A stretch of 18,100 nucleotides of DNA from Flavobacteriales bacterium (GCA_027031025.1 JALVEJ010000014.1:1-18100), one strand, 5' to 3'. Counted from the first letter of the stretch, positions 1 through 7,448 are shown. The notes: generated by a model not told the origin, from the sequence alone. Program-made: numbers and translations.

Positions 1-18
1 TTGATAATTTTATTAGGT

Positions 19-33
19 CGCCCCTATGGGGCT
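19..33. repeat. GC-rich palindromic repeat, copy 1
   Basis: CGCCCCTATGGGGCT contains the palindrome GCCCC-TAT-GGGGC. The identical 15-mer recurs at 72-86, and a diverged relative with the same layout (GCACC-TAC-GGTGC) lies at 17426-17438. On the minus strand it reads AGCCCCATAGGGGCG, which resembles a small intergenic repeat I know from many Bacteroidota genomes. The family assignment is from memory, not from a search. Confidence 0.75.
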
Positions 34-71
34 TTATCGAATTGTAATGGTATTATGTTCTACAAACAGGA

Positions 72-86
72 CGCCCCTATGGGGCT
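72..86. repeat. GC-rich palindromic repeat, copy 2
   Basis: Exact second copy of the 15-mer at 19-33, offset by 53 bases. The sequences flanking the two copies are unrelated beyond a base or two, so this is a short dispersed repeat rather than a tandem duplication. Confidence 0.75.
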
Positions 87-174
87 AAAAGAAATATTTT
101 AATTTTTTTATAGTGCGTTTGCCCTGATTTTGATTACCCACTATATTTGACAAAGAGCCAAAACTTTTTTATAT

Positions 175-258
175 CGACAAAGCAAGGAATAAGCGACGAG
201 GAATCTGTTTTTTTGTTTCAATTAATTTAGATTTCTCGTCCCTTTATTTCCTGGCGTC
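175..258. repeat. Long imperfect inverted repeat downstream of upp
   Basis: The left arm at 175-206 (containing AGGAATAAGCGACGAGGAATCT) is complementary, with several mismatches, to the right arm at 229-258 (AGATTTCTCGTCCCTTTATTTCC). The loop is AT-rich and holds a T run. The element lies 36 bases past the upp stop. It could fold in RNA and block or stabilise the upp transcript end, but the minus-strand hairpin is not followed by a U tract. It is more likely another dispersed intergenic repeat. Confidence 0.55.
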
Positions 259-294
259 AGTAAAGTTCTATCAAAATGATACTTCACTACTTTC

Positions 295-948
295 TTATAA
301 TTTTTTGCCATAAGCCAAGTCGCCGGCATCACCCAATCCGGGGACTATATAGCCTTTATCATTGAGTTGCGGATCAAAATCGGCAATCCAAAGATGGGTA
401 TTTTCGGGCAATTTTTGGTTAATATAATCCATACCTTGTTGAGAACCGATAATTGAGATAATATGCAAGGCTTTGGGTCGTCCGAATTGCAACAATTTTT
501 CATAAACCGCCACTAAGGATTGTCCGGTTGCCAGCATAGGATCGACTAAGATTAACACTTTGTCTTGAATGCCCGGCGTAGCTACATAATCAATTTGAAT
601 ATGAAAATCGTCACTGTTATCCACATGCTGTCTATAAGCGGAAATGAAAGCATTTTCAGCATTATCAAAGATATGTAAAACGCCCATGTGCAAGGGTAAT
701 CCGGCACGCAATATGGAAGCCAATACCACTTGGTCGTCTAAAACATTCATTTGTTTAATACCAAGAGGAGTCGTAATTTTTTCAGGTTTGTAGTTCAAGG
801 TTTTACTCAATTCATAAGAAATGATTTCGCCCATTCGTTCAATGTTGGTGCGAAAACGTAGTGAATCTTTTTGGATTTCTTGATCTCTGATTTCGGCAAT
901 AAATTTATTGAGGATGGAATTTTGTTTAGATACGTGATGAATAATCAT
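295..948 (-). CDS. upp: Uracil phosphoribosyltransferase
   Basis: Cytoplasmic pyrimidine-salvage enzyme that makes UMP and pyrophosphate from uracil and PRPP. The 217-residue length is normal for the family. The PRPP-binding loop VLILVDPMLATGQS lies at residues 131-144, an upstream conserved stretch ILRAGLPLHMG at 79-89, and the C-terminal uracil-binding signature GYIVPGLGDAGDLAYG at 199-214. The ATG at 948 places the protein N-terminus where expected. It lies downstream of the zinc peptidase on the same strand, separated by a terminator-like hairpin, so it is probably transcribed mainly on its own. No consensus promoter was found in the short gap. The identification is firm. Confidence 0.96.
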   Translation of the reverse strand: MIIHHVSKQNSILNKFIAEIRDQEIQKDSLRFRTNIERMGEIISYELSKTLNYKPEKITTPLGIKQMNVLDDQVVLASILRAGLPLHMGVLHIFDNAENAFISAYRQHVDNSDDFHIQIDYVATPGIQDKVLILVDPMLATGQSLVAVYEKLLQFGRPKALHIISIIGSQQGMDYINQKLPENTHLWIADFDPQLNDKGYIVPGLGDAGDLAYGKKL

Positions 949-961
949 AGTGATAAAAAAT

Positions 962-996
962 TAAAATAAAACCCCAATTAAAAATAATTGAGGTTT
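962..996 (-). terminator. Rho-independent terminator between zinc peptidase and upp
   Basis: On the minus strand AAACCTCAATT pairs with AATTGGGGTTT (plus-strand arms 986-996 and 969-979, one mismatch) around a 6-base loop. The sequence then runs into a T-rich tail, TTTTATTTTAATTTTTT. It lies just after the stop of the upstream zinc peptidase gene and before upp, so it should end most peptidase transcripts. Confidence 0.7.
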
Positions 997-1002
997 GTTA
1001 GA

Positions 1003-1677
1003 TTAACGTCTATTGTTATAAATATTTAAATAATACAAAAGTGTTGCCAATGAACTTAAAGCGGCTACCACATAAGTGCGCGCTGCCCATTTCAGTGCGT
1101 CTGCAACACCGCGACTTTCTTCCCGGTCTACAATACCTTTATCAATCAACCACTTTTTAGCTCTGTTGCTGGCATCATATTCTACCGGCAACGTGATAAA
1201 ACTAAACACCACTGTTGCTGCAAACAATAAAATGCCGATTAACAGCAACTGCGGAAAACTTTTTACCAATAAGATGCCGGCTATCAATATCCATTGTACA
1301 ACCGAAGATGAAAACTGCACGACAGGGACCAAAGCTGATCGCAACTGCAACCATTTATAGCCTCTGGCATGTTGCACGGCATGACCGCACTCGTGTGCCG
1401 CAACGGCTACAGCAGCCACACTATTTGAATCGTAAACAGGTTCACTAAGATTCACGGTTTTTTTTACCGGATGATAATGGTCGGTTAAAAACCCCGGTGT
1501 TGAGACGACTTTAACATCGTGAATACCGTTGTCCTCCAACATCATTTGGGCGACTTCGGCACCGGTATAACCTTTCTTTAAACGGATTTTACCGTAGTAA
1601 TTAAATTTGCTTTTAAGTTTGCTTTGAACAAGCATGCCTATTAAAGCAATCAATCCTATTAAAATATATGCTCCCAT
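1003..1677 (-). CDS. Membrane-bound neutral zinc metallopeptidase (YugP-like)
   Basis: Putative inner-membrane zinc protease of the YugP / Zn_peptidase_2 family; the physiological substrate is not known to me. It has an N-terminal membrane helix (MGAYILIGLIALIGMLV), the zinc-binding motif HECGH at residues 95-99, a conserved TDHYHP/KKTVNLSEPVY segment before it, two further hydrophobic helices at about 125-163, and the conserved LPVEYDASNRA block at about 163-173. The frame is open up to a TTG at 1707, ten codons earlier, but family members usually begin right at the membrane helix, so the ATG at 1677 is preferred. It is divergent from ruvB. Family assignment is solid; role unknown. Confidence 0.9.
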   Translation of the reverse strand: MGAYILIGLIALIGMLVQSKLKSKFNYYGKIRLKKGYTGAEVAQMMLEDNGIHDVKVVSTPGFLTDHYHPVKKTVNLSEPVYDSNSVAAVAVAAHECGHAVQHARGYKWLQLRSALVPVVQFSSSVVQWILIAGILLVKSFPQLLLIGILLFAATVVFSFITLPVEYDASNRAKKWLIDKGIVDREESRGVADALKWAARTYVVAALSSLATLLYYLNIYNNRR

Positions 1678-1720
1678 ATCAATTAAAATATTTATGGCAA
1701 GATACAAAAAATATCAAATC

Positions 1721-1751
1721 TTAAAAAATTAGGATTAATTTAGTAATTTTG
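1721..1751 (+). promoter_or_regulatory. Predicted ruvB promoter
   Basis: TAATTTTG at 1744-1751 matches the Bacteroidota -7 element TAnnTTTG. A near-match to the -33 TTG (TTA, 1721-1723) lies 20 bases upstream. The ruvB ATG at 1772 is 20 bases past the element, implying a short leader. Confidence 0.5.
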
Positions 1752-1771
1752 AAAACCGATAATATAAATAT

Positions 1772-2797
1772 ATGTTGAACCAAAATTTAAATCCGGATAA
1801 AGAGCATTTACCACAAGCTGATTTAGAGATTGAAAAGAAACTTCGTCCGTTGAGATTTGATGATTTTACAGGACAAGAGCAAGTGATTGAAAATCTAAAA
1901 GTTTTTGTGCAAGCGGCTAATCAACGGGGTGAAGCTTTGGACCATACTTTGTTTCACGGACCTCCCGGATTGGGAAAGACTACTTTGGCGCATATTTTGG
2001 CAAATGAATTGGATGTGAACCTGAAAATTACATCCGGTCCTGTTTTGGATAAGCCCGGTGATTTGGCGGGCTTATTAACAAACCTTGAAGAGCGCGACGT
2101 TCTATTTATTGATGAAATACACCGGTTGTCTCCGGTTGTTGAAGAATATCTGTATTCGGCTATGGAAGATTACCGGATTGATATTATGATTGAGAGTGGT
2201 CCCAATGCTCGAACAGTTCAGATTCATTTAGAACCGTTTACATTGATTGGTGCCACAACCCGTTCCGGTTTGTTAACGGCGCCTATGCGGGCGCGTTTCG
2301 GAATTAATGCGCGGTTAAATTATTATACCAAAGAACTTTTGACGCATATCGTGCAGCGCAGTGCCGGTATCCTCAAAGTGCCTATTACTATGGAGGCCGC
2401 TATCGAAATAGCCGGTCGCAGTCGTGGAACACCTCGGATTGCCAATGCGCTGTTGCGTCGCGTCAGGGATTTTGCCCAGATTAAAGGTGATGGTAAAATA
2501 ACCATCGAAATAGCCAAATATGCCCTCAAGGCGCTCAATGTCGATGAACACGGACTAGACGAAATGGATAATAAGATTTTGACTACAATTATTGATAAAT
2601 TTAAAGGCGGTCCCGTTGGTATCAGCACTTTGGCAACTGCGGTGGGTGAAAATGCCGAAACCATTGAAGAAGTTTACGAACCGTTTTTGATTCAAGAAGG
2701 TTTTTTGATGCGGACGCCTCGCGGACGTGAAGCTACAGAATTGGCCTATAAGCATCTCGGTAAATTTAAAAATCCTGAACAAGGAAGTTTGTTTTAA
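1772..2797 (+). CDS. ruvB: Holliday junction branch migration helicase RuvB
   Basis: AAA+ motor ATPase of the RuvABC complex, which drives Holliday junction branch migration in recombination and repair. At 341 residues it is full length. Visible motifs are Walker [10 protein letters not shown] at 63-71, Walker B LFIDEIH at 111-117, sensor 1 GATTRSG at 160-166, the arginine-finger region APMRARFG at 170-177, and sensor 2 [13 protein letters not shown] at 218-230. The C-terminal winged helix contains [15 protein letters not shown] and the terminal [10 protein letters not shown]. It is the first gene of a run on the plus strand, followed after only 3 bases by an oxidoreductase, suggesting cotranscription. 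ruvA and ruvC are not in the window. Confidence 0.98.
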   Translation: MLNQNLNPDKEHLPQADLEIEKKLRPLRFDDFTGQEQVIENLKVFVQAANQRGEALDHTLFHGPPGLGKTTLAHILANELDVNLKITSGPVLDKPGDLAGLLTNLEERDVLFIDEIHRLSPVVEEYLYSAMEDYRIDIMIESGPNARTVQIHLEPFTLIGATTRSGLLTAPMRARFGINARLNYYTKELLTHIVQRSAGILKVPITMEAAIEIAGRSRGTPRIANALLRRVRDFAQIKGDGKITIEIAKYALKALNVDEHGLDEMDNKILTTIIDKFKGGPVGISTLATAVGENAETIEEVYEPFLIQEGFLMRTPRGREATELAYKHLGKFKNPEQGSLF

Positions 2798-2800
2798 ATC

Positions 2801-3382
2801 ATGTCTAAAAATATTTTAATTTTTTGTGCGCATCCCGATAAGGATAGTTTTGCTTTAGCATTGGCGCAAAAGTATTACGAGGGTGCTAAGAATAAAACGG
2901 ATAAGGTAAAATTATACAATTTAGCCGAATTGGACTTTGATTTGAATTTAACCCGTGATAAAAAATACGGTCAGCCGGTTGAACCGCTCTTGCAACAGAT
3001 TCAAGCAGAAATTTTAGATGCTGATCATTTGGTGTTTGTGTATCCCAATTGGTGGTCCACTTTTCCGGCTATCCTTAAAGGTTTTATTGATCGTGTTTTC
3101 ACCAAGGGCTATGCTTATGATTTTATAGGCAATAATCCTATTCGCAAGCCATTGTTAACCGGTAAAACGGCACGTATTATGGTGACGATGGATTCGCCTT
3201 TATGGTATTACAGGTGGATAATCGGGGCGCCGGGACATAAGGCAATGAAAAAAGCTACATTGGAATATTGTGGTATCAAGCCGGTGAAATTTACCAATTT
3301 TTCTCCTATGAAAAACACAAGTGTTGAGCGCCGGAATAAGTATTTGAAAAAAGCTTATAGATTGGGGCAAAGTTTGAGTTGA
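2801..3382 (+). CDS. NAD(P)H-dependent oxidoreductase, flavodoxin fold
   Basis: Probable FMN/FAD-dependent NAD(P)H:quinone or nitroaromatic reductase of the Flavodoxin_2 (NQO1/KefF/MdaB-like) family, cytoplasmic; the physiological substrate cannot be inferred. The 193-residue length suits the family. Motifs are the N-terminal ILIFCAHPDKDSFALALA (phosphate-binding loop of the flavin, about 5-22), the YPNWWSTFPAILKGFIDRVF segment at about 81-100 that lines the flavin site, and the GKTARIMVTMDSP strand. The ATG follows the ruvB stop by 3 bases, so translation is probably coupled. The next gene, queG, is 164 bases on, past two hairpin repeats. Confidence 0.88.
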   Translation: MSKNILIFCAHPDKDSFALALAQKYYEGAKNKTDKVKLYNLAELDFDLNLTRDKKYGQPVEPLLQQIQAEILDADHLVFVYPNWWSTFPAILKGFIDRVFTKGYAYDFIGNNPIRKPLLTGKTARIMVTMDSPLWYYRWIIGAPGHKAMKKATLEYCGIKPVKFTNFSPMKNTSVERRNKYLKKAYRLGQSLS

Positions 3383-3396
3383 AACAAGTTAATAAC

Positions 3397-3460
3397 CACA
3401 TAAGACACATAAGAGCACATAAGAAAAAATCCTTATATGAACTAATGTGACTTATGTGTG
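3397..3460. repeat. CACATAAG inverted repeat, copy 1
   Basis: The left arm (about 3397-3424) is built from three CACATAAG-like words, and the right arm (about 3433-3460) from the complementary TTATGTG-like words, around a short AT-rich spacer. The arms pair with a few mismatches. A second copy follows at 3508-3571, and left-arm-like remnants lie near 17747 and 17933. It resembles a widespread family of intergenic repeats with octamer-in-hairpin structure (from memory). It lies inside a likely operon, between the oxidoreductase gene and queG. Confidence 0.75.
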
Positions 3461-3507
3461 TGTTCCGACAAAGGTTGGGTACTAAAAAATAAAACATAAT
3501 ATTTAAC

Positions 3508-3571
3508 CTAATAAGACACAAAAGATTACAAAAGAGAAAAACTTATATGAACTTATGTGACTTATGTGGTT
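3508..3571. repeat. CACATAAG inverted repeat, copy 2, overlapping the queG start
   Basis: Second copy of the element at 3397-3460. The left arm (3508-3535, ACACAAAAG-type words) is more diverged. The right arm (3542-3571) holds CTTATATGAA, CTTATGTGA and CTTATGTGG in series. The ATG at 3547, the longest possible queG start, lies inside the right arm, so the first eight or so codons of that reading are repeat sequence. Confidence 0.75.
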
Positions 3572-3585
3572 TAAAATTAAAAAAC

Positions 3586-4515
3586 TTGAAAATAAACAAC
3601 AGACAAAAAGAACAAATCCGGCAAAAAGCGTTCGAATTGGGTTTTAACAATATAGGTTTTGCCCAAGCCGATTTCCTTTTCGAGGAAGCTGAAAGATTAG
3701 AAAATTGGCTCAAAAAGGGCTATCACGGCAAAATGTCGTATATGGAAAACCATTTTGACAAACGACTCGATCCGCGTTTGTTGGTGCCGGGGGCTAAATC
3801 GGTCATTTCGTTATCTTACAATTATTTCCCCAAAGCACAACAATCCGAAAATACTTATAAAATTGCTAAATATGCTTACGGCAAGGACTATCATTTTTTA
3901 CTTAAAGACAAACTGCGGGAGTTGGTCAATTTTATCAATACAACGATAGGCAAGGTTGAAGGGCGAGTCTTCACCGATTCAGCGCCGGTATTAGAGCGGG
4001 CTTGGGCGCGGCGTGCCGGCATCGGCTGGGAAGGTAAGCACAGCTTAATTATTCAAAAAAACAAAGGCTCATTTTTCTTTTTAGCGGAAATCATATCAGA
4101 CTTGGATTTTGAAACCTACGATACAGCATTTCCTACCGACCATTGCGGTACTTGCACCAATTGCATTGAGGGCTGTCCGACCGAAGCCATTCTCGACAAC
4201 AAAACCATCAATGCCAGTAGGTGTATTTCATATTTAACCATTGAACTGCGCGACGAACTACCGGCAAATATGCGCGACAAATTCGAGGATTGGATGTTTG
4301 GTTGTGATATTTGTCAAGATGTGTGTCCGTGGAACAAATTTAGTTTACCGCACAATGAACCGTTCTTTGACCCACATCCCGATTTATTACAAATGACTAA
4401 ACAAGATTGGGAAGATATTACCGAATCGGTTTTTCGTGATATTTTTAAAAAATCAGCCGTAAAACGAACAAAGTTTAGCGGATTGAAGCGGAATATTGAT
4501 TTTATTAAATTATAG
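3586..4515 (+). CDS. queG: Epoxyqueuosine reductase QueG
   Basis: Cytoplasmic cobalamin- and iron-sulfur-dependent enzyme that reduces epoxyqueuosine to queuosine at the wobble position (34) of tRNAs with GUN anticodons. In numbering from the upstream ATG at 3547, the catalytic Asp region [18 protein letters not shown] lies at 141-158 (D144). One 4Fe-4S motif, [12 protein letters not shown], has cysteines 200, 203, 206 and 210. The second cluster uses C226 and [10 protein letters not shown] (C253, C256, C260). The reading frame is open from the ATG at 3547, but codons 1-8 lie in a dispersed repeat. Homologues begin close to the KINNRQKEQ segment, so the in-frame TTG at 3586 is preferred here. 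If the ATG is used, the protein is 13 residues longer (322 total). Function is firm; the start is uncertain. Confidence 0.93.
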   Translation: MKINNRQKEQIRQKAFELGFNNIGFAQADFLFEEAERLENWLKKGYHGKMSYMENHFDKRLDPRLLVPGAKSVISLSYNYFPKAQQSENTYKIAKYAYGKDYHFLLKDKLRELVNFINTTIGKVEGRVFTDSAPVLERAWARRAGIGWEGKHSLIIQKNKGSFFFLAEIISDLDFETYDTAFPTDHCGTCTNCIEGCPTEAILDNKTINASRCISYLTIELRDELPANMRDKFEDWMFGCDICQDVCPWNKFSLPHNEPFFDPHPDLLQMTKQDWEDITESVFRDIFKKSAVKRTKFSGLKRNIDFIKL

Positions 4516-4530
4516 TAATCTCTATATTTG

Positions 4531-5436
4531 CTACTTTTTCAAAATTTTGATAGCATAAATTTTACCTTGTTTATTGGTCAGTTTATCACTACGCAACCAA
4601 GGGTTCAGAAGTTTTAATTCTTTGTAAGTCATATTATGTGCTTTGGCAAACAATGCCAAATCTTCTATACTGTTATCTACTTTTACTTCATAACTGTCGT
4701 AAGGTGTGTATAAATCGTCTTGACTAAACACAAATCCAAAATCTTTGGGATGTTCCAGAATATGTTTCAAAGCAATGATACGAGGGACATAGCGAGAAGT
4801 TTCGCTGTTTAATAGTAAATCATAGTAATTATTAACCCTTTGACGTTCTAATTCTTTGGCAATTTTGTTCATACCGGCATTATATGAGGCAGCAGCCAGT
4901 GTCCAAGAGCCATATTGTTGTTTGGCTTTTTTGAGATATTGACAAGCGGCAACGGTGGCTTTTTCTAAATTGTATCGTTCATCTACCTCGTCGTTGATTT
5001 CAAGTCCTAATTCTTTACCGGTTTTTTTCATGATCTGCCAAAAACCTTTGGCGCCTGCCGGCGAAGTAATATTTTGTAATCCGCTTTCGGCTACTGCCAA
5101 ATATTTAAAATCATCAGGAACACCTTCACGTTTTAAAATAGATTCTATAACGGGAAAATATTTATTTTTTCGTTTTAACAGTAACAATCCGTTTGATTGC
5201 CAATATGTATTGACTAATAATTCCCGGTCGATGCGTTCTCTGACGTCTTTTTGTTTAACGGGAACAGGTTCATCAACAAGTTGTAATGAATCCGGTATGG
5301 GGATAGCATAAACTTTATAATTGTTCAAAAAACCGTTTTTAACGGCTTCTTTTGAATAAGGGGCTGTTTTAAAATTATAACCGGCAACACCCGTAATAAG
5401 TAAACCGAGGATTAAAAGAATTATTTTTTTAGGCAT
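4531..5436 (-). CDS. Lytic murein transglycosylase with C-terminal LysM-like domain
   Basis: Periplasmic enzyme that cleaves the MurNAc-GlcNAc bond of peptidoglycan with anhydro product formation (family 1 SLT fold, MltD-like). From the ATG at 5436 (301 residues), an N-terminal signal or anchor helix MPKKIILLILGLLITGVAG is followed by an SLT domain: YLAVAESGLQN with catalytic Glu about residue 117, PAGAKGFWQIM at about 126-136, and AAASYNAG at about 181-188. A C-terminal LysM-like segment (VKVDNSIEDLALFAKAHNMTYKELKLLNP) should bind glycan. The frame extends to a TTG at 5484, but that TTG is the -33 box of a consensus promoter whose -7 element lies inside the extension, so the ATG at 5436 is chosen. 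It is convergent with queG, with a 15-base gap. Confidence 0.93.
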   Translation of the reverse strand: MPKKIILLILGLLITGVAGYNFKTAPYSKEAVKNGFLNNYKVYAIPIPDSLQLVDEPVPVKQKDVRERIDRELLVNTYWQSNGLLLLKRKNKYFPVIESILKREGVPDDFKYLAVAESGLQNITSPAGAKGFWQIMKKTGKELGLEINDEVDERYNLEKATVAACQYLKKAKQQYGSWTLAAASYNAGMNKIAKELERQRVNNYYDLLLNSETSRYVPRIIALKHILEHPKDFGFVFSQDDLYTPYDSYEVKVDNSIEDLALFAKAHNMTYKELKLLNPWLRSDKLTNKQGKIYAIKILKK

Positions 5437-5453
5437 TGATGTGATATTTTTAT

Positions 5454-5484
5454 CAAAAATAAGCATTTTTTTTACAGATTTCAA
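5454..5484 (-). promoter_or_regulatory. Consensus promoter of the lytic transglycosylase
   Basis: On the minus strand, TTG (5484-5482), then 20 bases, then TATTTTTG (5461-5454) matches the Bacteroidota housekeeping promoter TTG-N19/20-TAnnTTTG exactly. Transcription should start a few bases before the ATG at 5436. This decides the gene start. Confidence 0.75.
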
Positions 5485-5595
5485 TATTTTTTATGTTTTT
5501 TTGATGCAATGAAGGCTGTTTTTGAAATGATTTCATGTTGGTTTTTCGATAAAGGTTTTATAACAATAAAATTGGGACTGCATATCATTCAATGT

Positions 5596-5626
5596 TTGCA
5601 GAAACAAAAGAATTAGTATAAATTTG
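5596..5626 (+). promoter_or_regulatory. Consensus promoter of the DUF4230 gene
   Basis: TTG at 5596-5598, 20 bases, then TAAATTTG at 5619-5626 exactly matches TTG-N20-TAnnTTTG. The ATG of the downstream gene is at 5649, giving a leader of roughly 15 bases. Confidence 0.75.
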
Positions 5627-5648
5627 AAATAAATATTAATCAAATAAA

Positions 5649-6260
5649 ATGTCCAAAATATTTACCTTATTAACCGGTATCATCATCGGTGTTTTACTGA
5701 CCTTATGGTTTCAAGAACGCCAAAAAAACGAAGAGATACATCAACAAAGTCAGGTTTTGTTGGAAAATGTCAAACATTTGAACAAAATGGTGGTTGCAGA
5801 AGCTTATTACAACGAAGTCTATTCGTATAAAGACAGCGATAAATATCTGTTTGACTTGTTGCAATTTGACAAAAATGCCATTATATTGGTAACCGCCAAA
5901 GCGCAAATTTCTTATGATTTAAACCAAATGAAAATCCGTTTAGACAGCGTGCATAAAATCATTCATATCACAGACATTCCCAAGGAACAAGTTGAAATTT
6001 TTCCGAATATTCAATATTATGACTTACAACAAAGTTCTTTAAACCAGTTTGATAAAGACGATTTGAACCGGATAAATGCCGATGCCATTGCCAAAATTAA
6101 ATCTCATATCGATTTGACCCGGCTGCGCCTAAAAGCCAAAAAACAACTGCTTGAAAATTTGCAAAACTTATATGCCCTCTCAAAAATCTATGGTTGGAAA
6201 GTTGAAGACAACCGGTTGAAAAAAAATCTGGAATCGGATTTGGTGCTTTTTAAGGATTGA
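5649..6260 (+). CDS. DUF4230 domain protein, single-pass membrane
   Basis: Protein of unknown function with the pattern of the DUF4230 family. A membrane helix at about residues 4-22 (FTLLTGIIIGVLLTLWF) is followed by a charged helix (QERQKNEEIHQQSQVLLENVKHLNKMVVAEA). Next comes a beta-rich core with the conserved NAIILVTAKAQISYDLNQMKI stretch and a KIIHITDIPKEQVEIFPNIQYYDLQQS segment, and finally a long C-terminal helix. At 203 residues the length is normal. It is expected to be anchored in the cytoplasmic membrane with the body outside. It has its own promoter, is divergent from the transglycosylase, and ends 51 bases from a convergent gene. No function is proposed. Confidence 0.85.
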   Translation: MSKIFTLLTGIIIGVLLTLWFQERQKNEEIHQQSQVLLENVKHLNKMVVAEAYYNEVYSYKDSDKYLFDLLQFDKNAIILVTAKAQISYDLNQMKIRLDSVHKIIHITDIPKEQVEIFPNIQYYDLQQSSLNQFDKDDLNRINADAIAKIKSHIDLTRLRLKAKKQLLENLQNLYALSKIYGWKVEDNRLKKNLESDLVLFKD

Positions 6261-6264
6261 GATT

Positions 6265-6300
6265 GACCAACCGGATAATTTTTAAAAATTGATTGGTTTT
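6265..6300. terminator. Likely bidirectional terminator
   Basis: Between two convergent genes, GACCAACCGGATAATTTTT pairs imperfectly with AAAAATTGATTGGTTTT. The perfectly self-complementary core AATTTTTAAAAATT is at 6277-6290. A- and T-rich tracts on both sides suit termination in both directions. The hairpin is AT-rich, so confidence is moderate. Confidence 0.5.
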
Positions 6301-6311
6301 AAATCGATGTT

Positions 6312-6860
6312 TTATTCAGATTTCCGGTCCGGTTTTAAAATTTCAATGACAGACTCGGCTTGTGATTGGTCCACCGCTTTGATGTGTTGGGCAGCTTTTA
6401 CAATGCTGTTTACATTTACATCCTTGCCTTTAAGCATACCGATGACGAAATTGTAATTTTTATCTTTACCCAAAAAAATAATTTCATCAATGCCGGTGGG
6501 TTCGCCTTGATAGGAAAACAAGACCTCATAACCTTTGTTATTAATTTTGGTCAAAGTTTTGTAATGCTTGCTATGGATTATTTTATGTGCTTTTTCAAAC
6601 TCCAATTGTTTTTTTTTCGGTTCATAATTATTTTTATAAACCAACACATTCATTTTTTTAATGGAATGCACATCTTTAAGCGTTTCGGGGTCTAATTTTT
6701 CCTCATCAAACGTGACAATGCTTGCCGGAATATTCACCACGAAATAGTCGGCACTTTCTGTTGCTTTTACAAAATAATCTTCCAGCGGATCGGTTTTACA
6801 AGACGTTACAAGCATTAATAAAGCGCTAATTATCAGTATGTTATAAAGTTTTTTTGACAT
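6312..6860 (-). CDS. DUF4252 domain lipoprotein
   Basis: Predicted lipoprotein with a type II signal peptide: a hydrophobic N-terminus then the lipobox LVTSC, with the modified Cys at residue 21. The mature part has the DUF4252 pattern: a predicted alpha/beta protein with KKMNVLVYKNN, a central YEVLFSYQGEPTGIDEIIFLGKDK segment and a C-terminal NFVIGMLKGKDVNVNSIVKAAQHI. The function of DUF4252 is not known to me. It is the last gene of the sigma/anti-sigma unit, 60 bases after a second DUF4252 gene, and the two look like diverged paralogues: one lipid-anchored, one with a cleavable signal peptide. It is followed by a likely bidirectional terminator. Localisation to the envelope is inferred from the lipobox. 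Confidence 0.85.
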   Translation of the reverse strand: MSKKLYNILIISALLMLVTSCKTDPLEDYFVKATESADYFVVNIPASIVTFDEEKLDPETLKDVHSIKKMNVLVYKNNYEPKKKQLEFEKAHKIIHSKHYKTLTKINNKGYEVLFSYQGEPTGIDEIIFLGKDKNYNFVIGMLKGKDVNVNSIVKAAQHIKAVDQSQAESVIEILKPDRKSE

Positions 6861-6920
6861 GATTAAGTTTTTTTAGGGAAAAATTATACCAAAAGGACTA
6901 ACATATAGTTGTTTTTGGCA

Positions 6921-7448
6921 TTATTTGCCTTGTTCTTCTTCTACCTTTTTCAAATATTTGCTGTCAATGATTTTAACTTTTTTGTTCAATTTTGACAGTT
7001 TTTTCAAATCGACTTTACCGGTAACCAACATGATAACGGTTTGAGGATTATTAGGGTCTTTTGATTTGAGAATCATAATCAATTCTTTGGCAATATGTGG
7101 TTGTGCCCCTTTGACAATATAGAATTTGACATTATTATCTTTGTCATTGATCCGCATCAATTCGACCATTTTCTTATCTTTGATATACCGGTTGGCATCA
7201 TTGATAATTTGTTTGGCTGTTGCAGCATCTTCGGTCGAAAAAACTTTAAGCCCCGTTAAGTCACTCAAAACACTGATTTCTTCTTTGGCTTCGGCGCTTT
7301 CGGGTTCGATTTCTTTAAGTAATTTAAACATTTCGTCGGTTACGATGACCGAAGAGACTTGATCAACATCTTCGTATTTGTCAAACAAGCTTTGTGCAAA
7401 ACTCGTTAGACTGATCATTAAACTGAATAGGAATATTAATTGTTTCAT
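6921..7448 (-). CDS. DUF4252 domain secreted protein
   Basis: Exported protein of unknown function. A type I signal peptide (MKQLIFLFSLMISLTSFAQS, cleavage likely within or after FAQ) precedes a DUF4252-type domain. Recognisable parts are DQVSSVIVTDEMFKLL, LSDLTGLKVFSTEDAATA, a VKFYIVKGAQPHIAKELIMI strand-helix unit, the PQTVIMLVTGKVDLKKLSKL block and a lysine-rich tail. At 175 residues it has the usual length. It lies between the anti-sigma gene (113 bases upstream) and the DUF4252 lipoprotein gene. Its leader contains two hairpin elements (7479-7496 and 7506-7554), so its expression may be adjusted within the operon. No function is proposed. Confidence 0.85.
   Translation of the reverse strand: MKQLIFLFSLMISLTSFAQSLFDKYEDVDQVSSVIVTDEMFKLLKEIEPESAEAKEEISVLSDLTGLKVFSTEDAATAKQIINDANRYIKDKKMVELMRINDKDNNVKFYIVKGAQPHIAKELIMILKSKDPNNPQTVIMLVTGKVDLKKLSKLNKKVKIIDSKYLKKVEEEQGK

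Larger units (their letters stand above)
1..294. other. Non-coding flank downstream of upp, with repeats
   Basis: No convincing gene lies here. The stretch holds two identical 15-base GC-rich palindromic repeats (19-33 and 72-86) and a long imperfect inverted repeat (175-258), each listed separately. The rest is AT-rich and unremarkable. Confidence 0.7.

Noticed and set aside
1677..1707. Alternative TTG start for the zinc peptidase
   Set aside because: The extra ten residues are not expected in the family, which begins at the membrane helix, and an ATG is available at 1677.
2323..2664. 113-codon open frame antisense to ruvB
   Set aside because: Shadow of the strongly conserved ruvB coding sequence; no own promoter or recognisable protein.
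3397..3571. Possible transposon ends (long inverted repeats) enclosing 3460-3508
   Set aside because: Each copy is a self-contained hairpin, the intervening 47 bases encode nothing, and no target-site duplication is evident.
3547..3573. CxxC zinc-like motif (CDLC) at the QueG N-terminus
   Set aside because: It is encoded by the dispersed repeat and lies before the likely true start, so it is probably not part of the protein.
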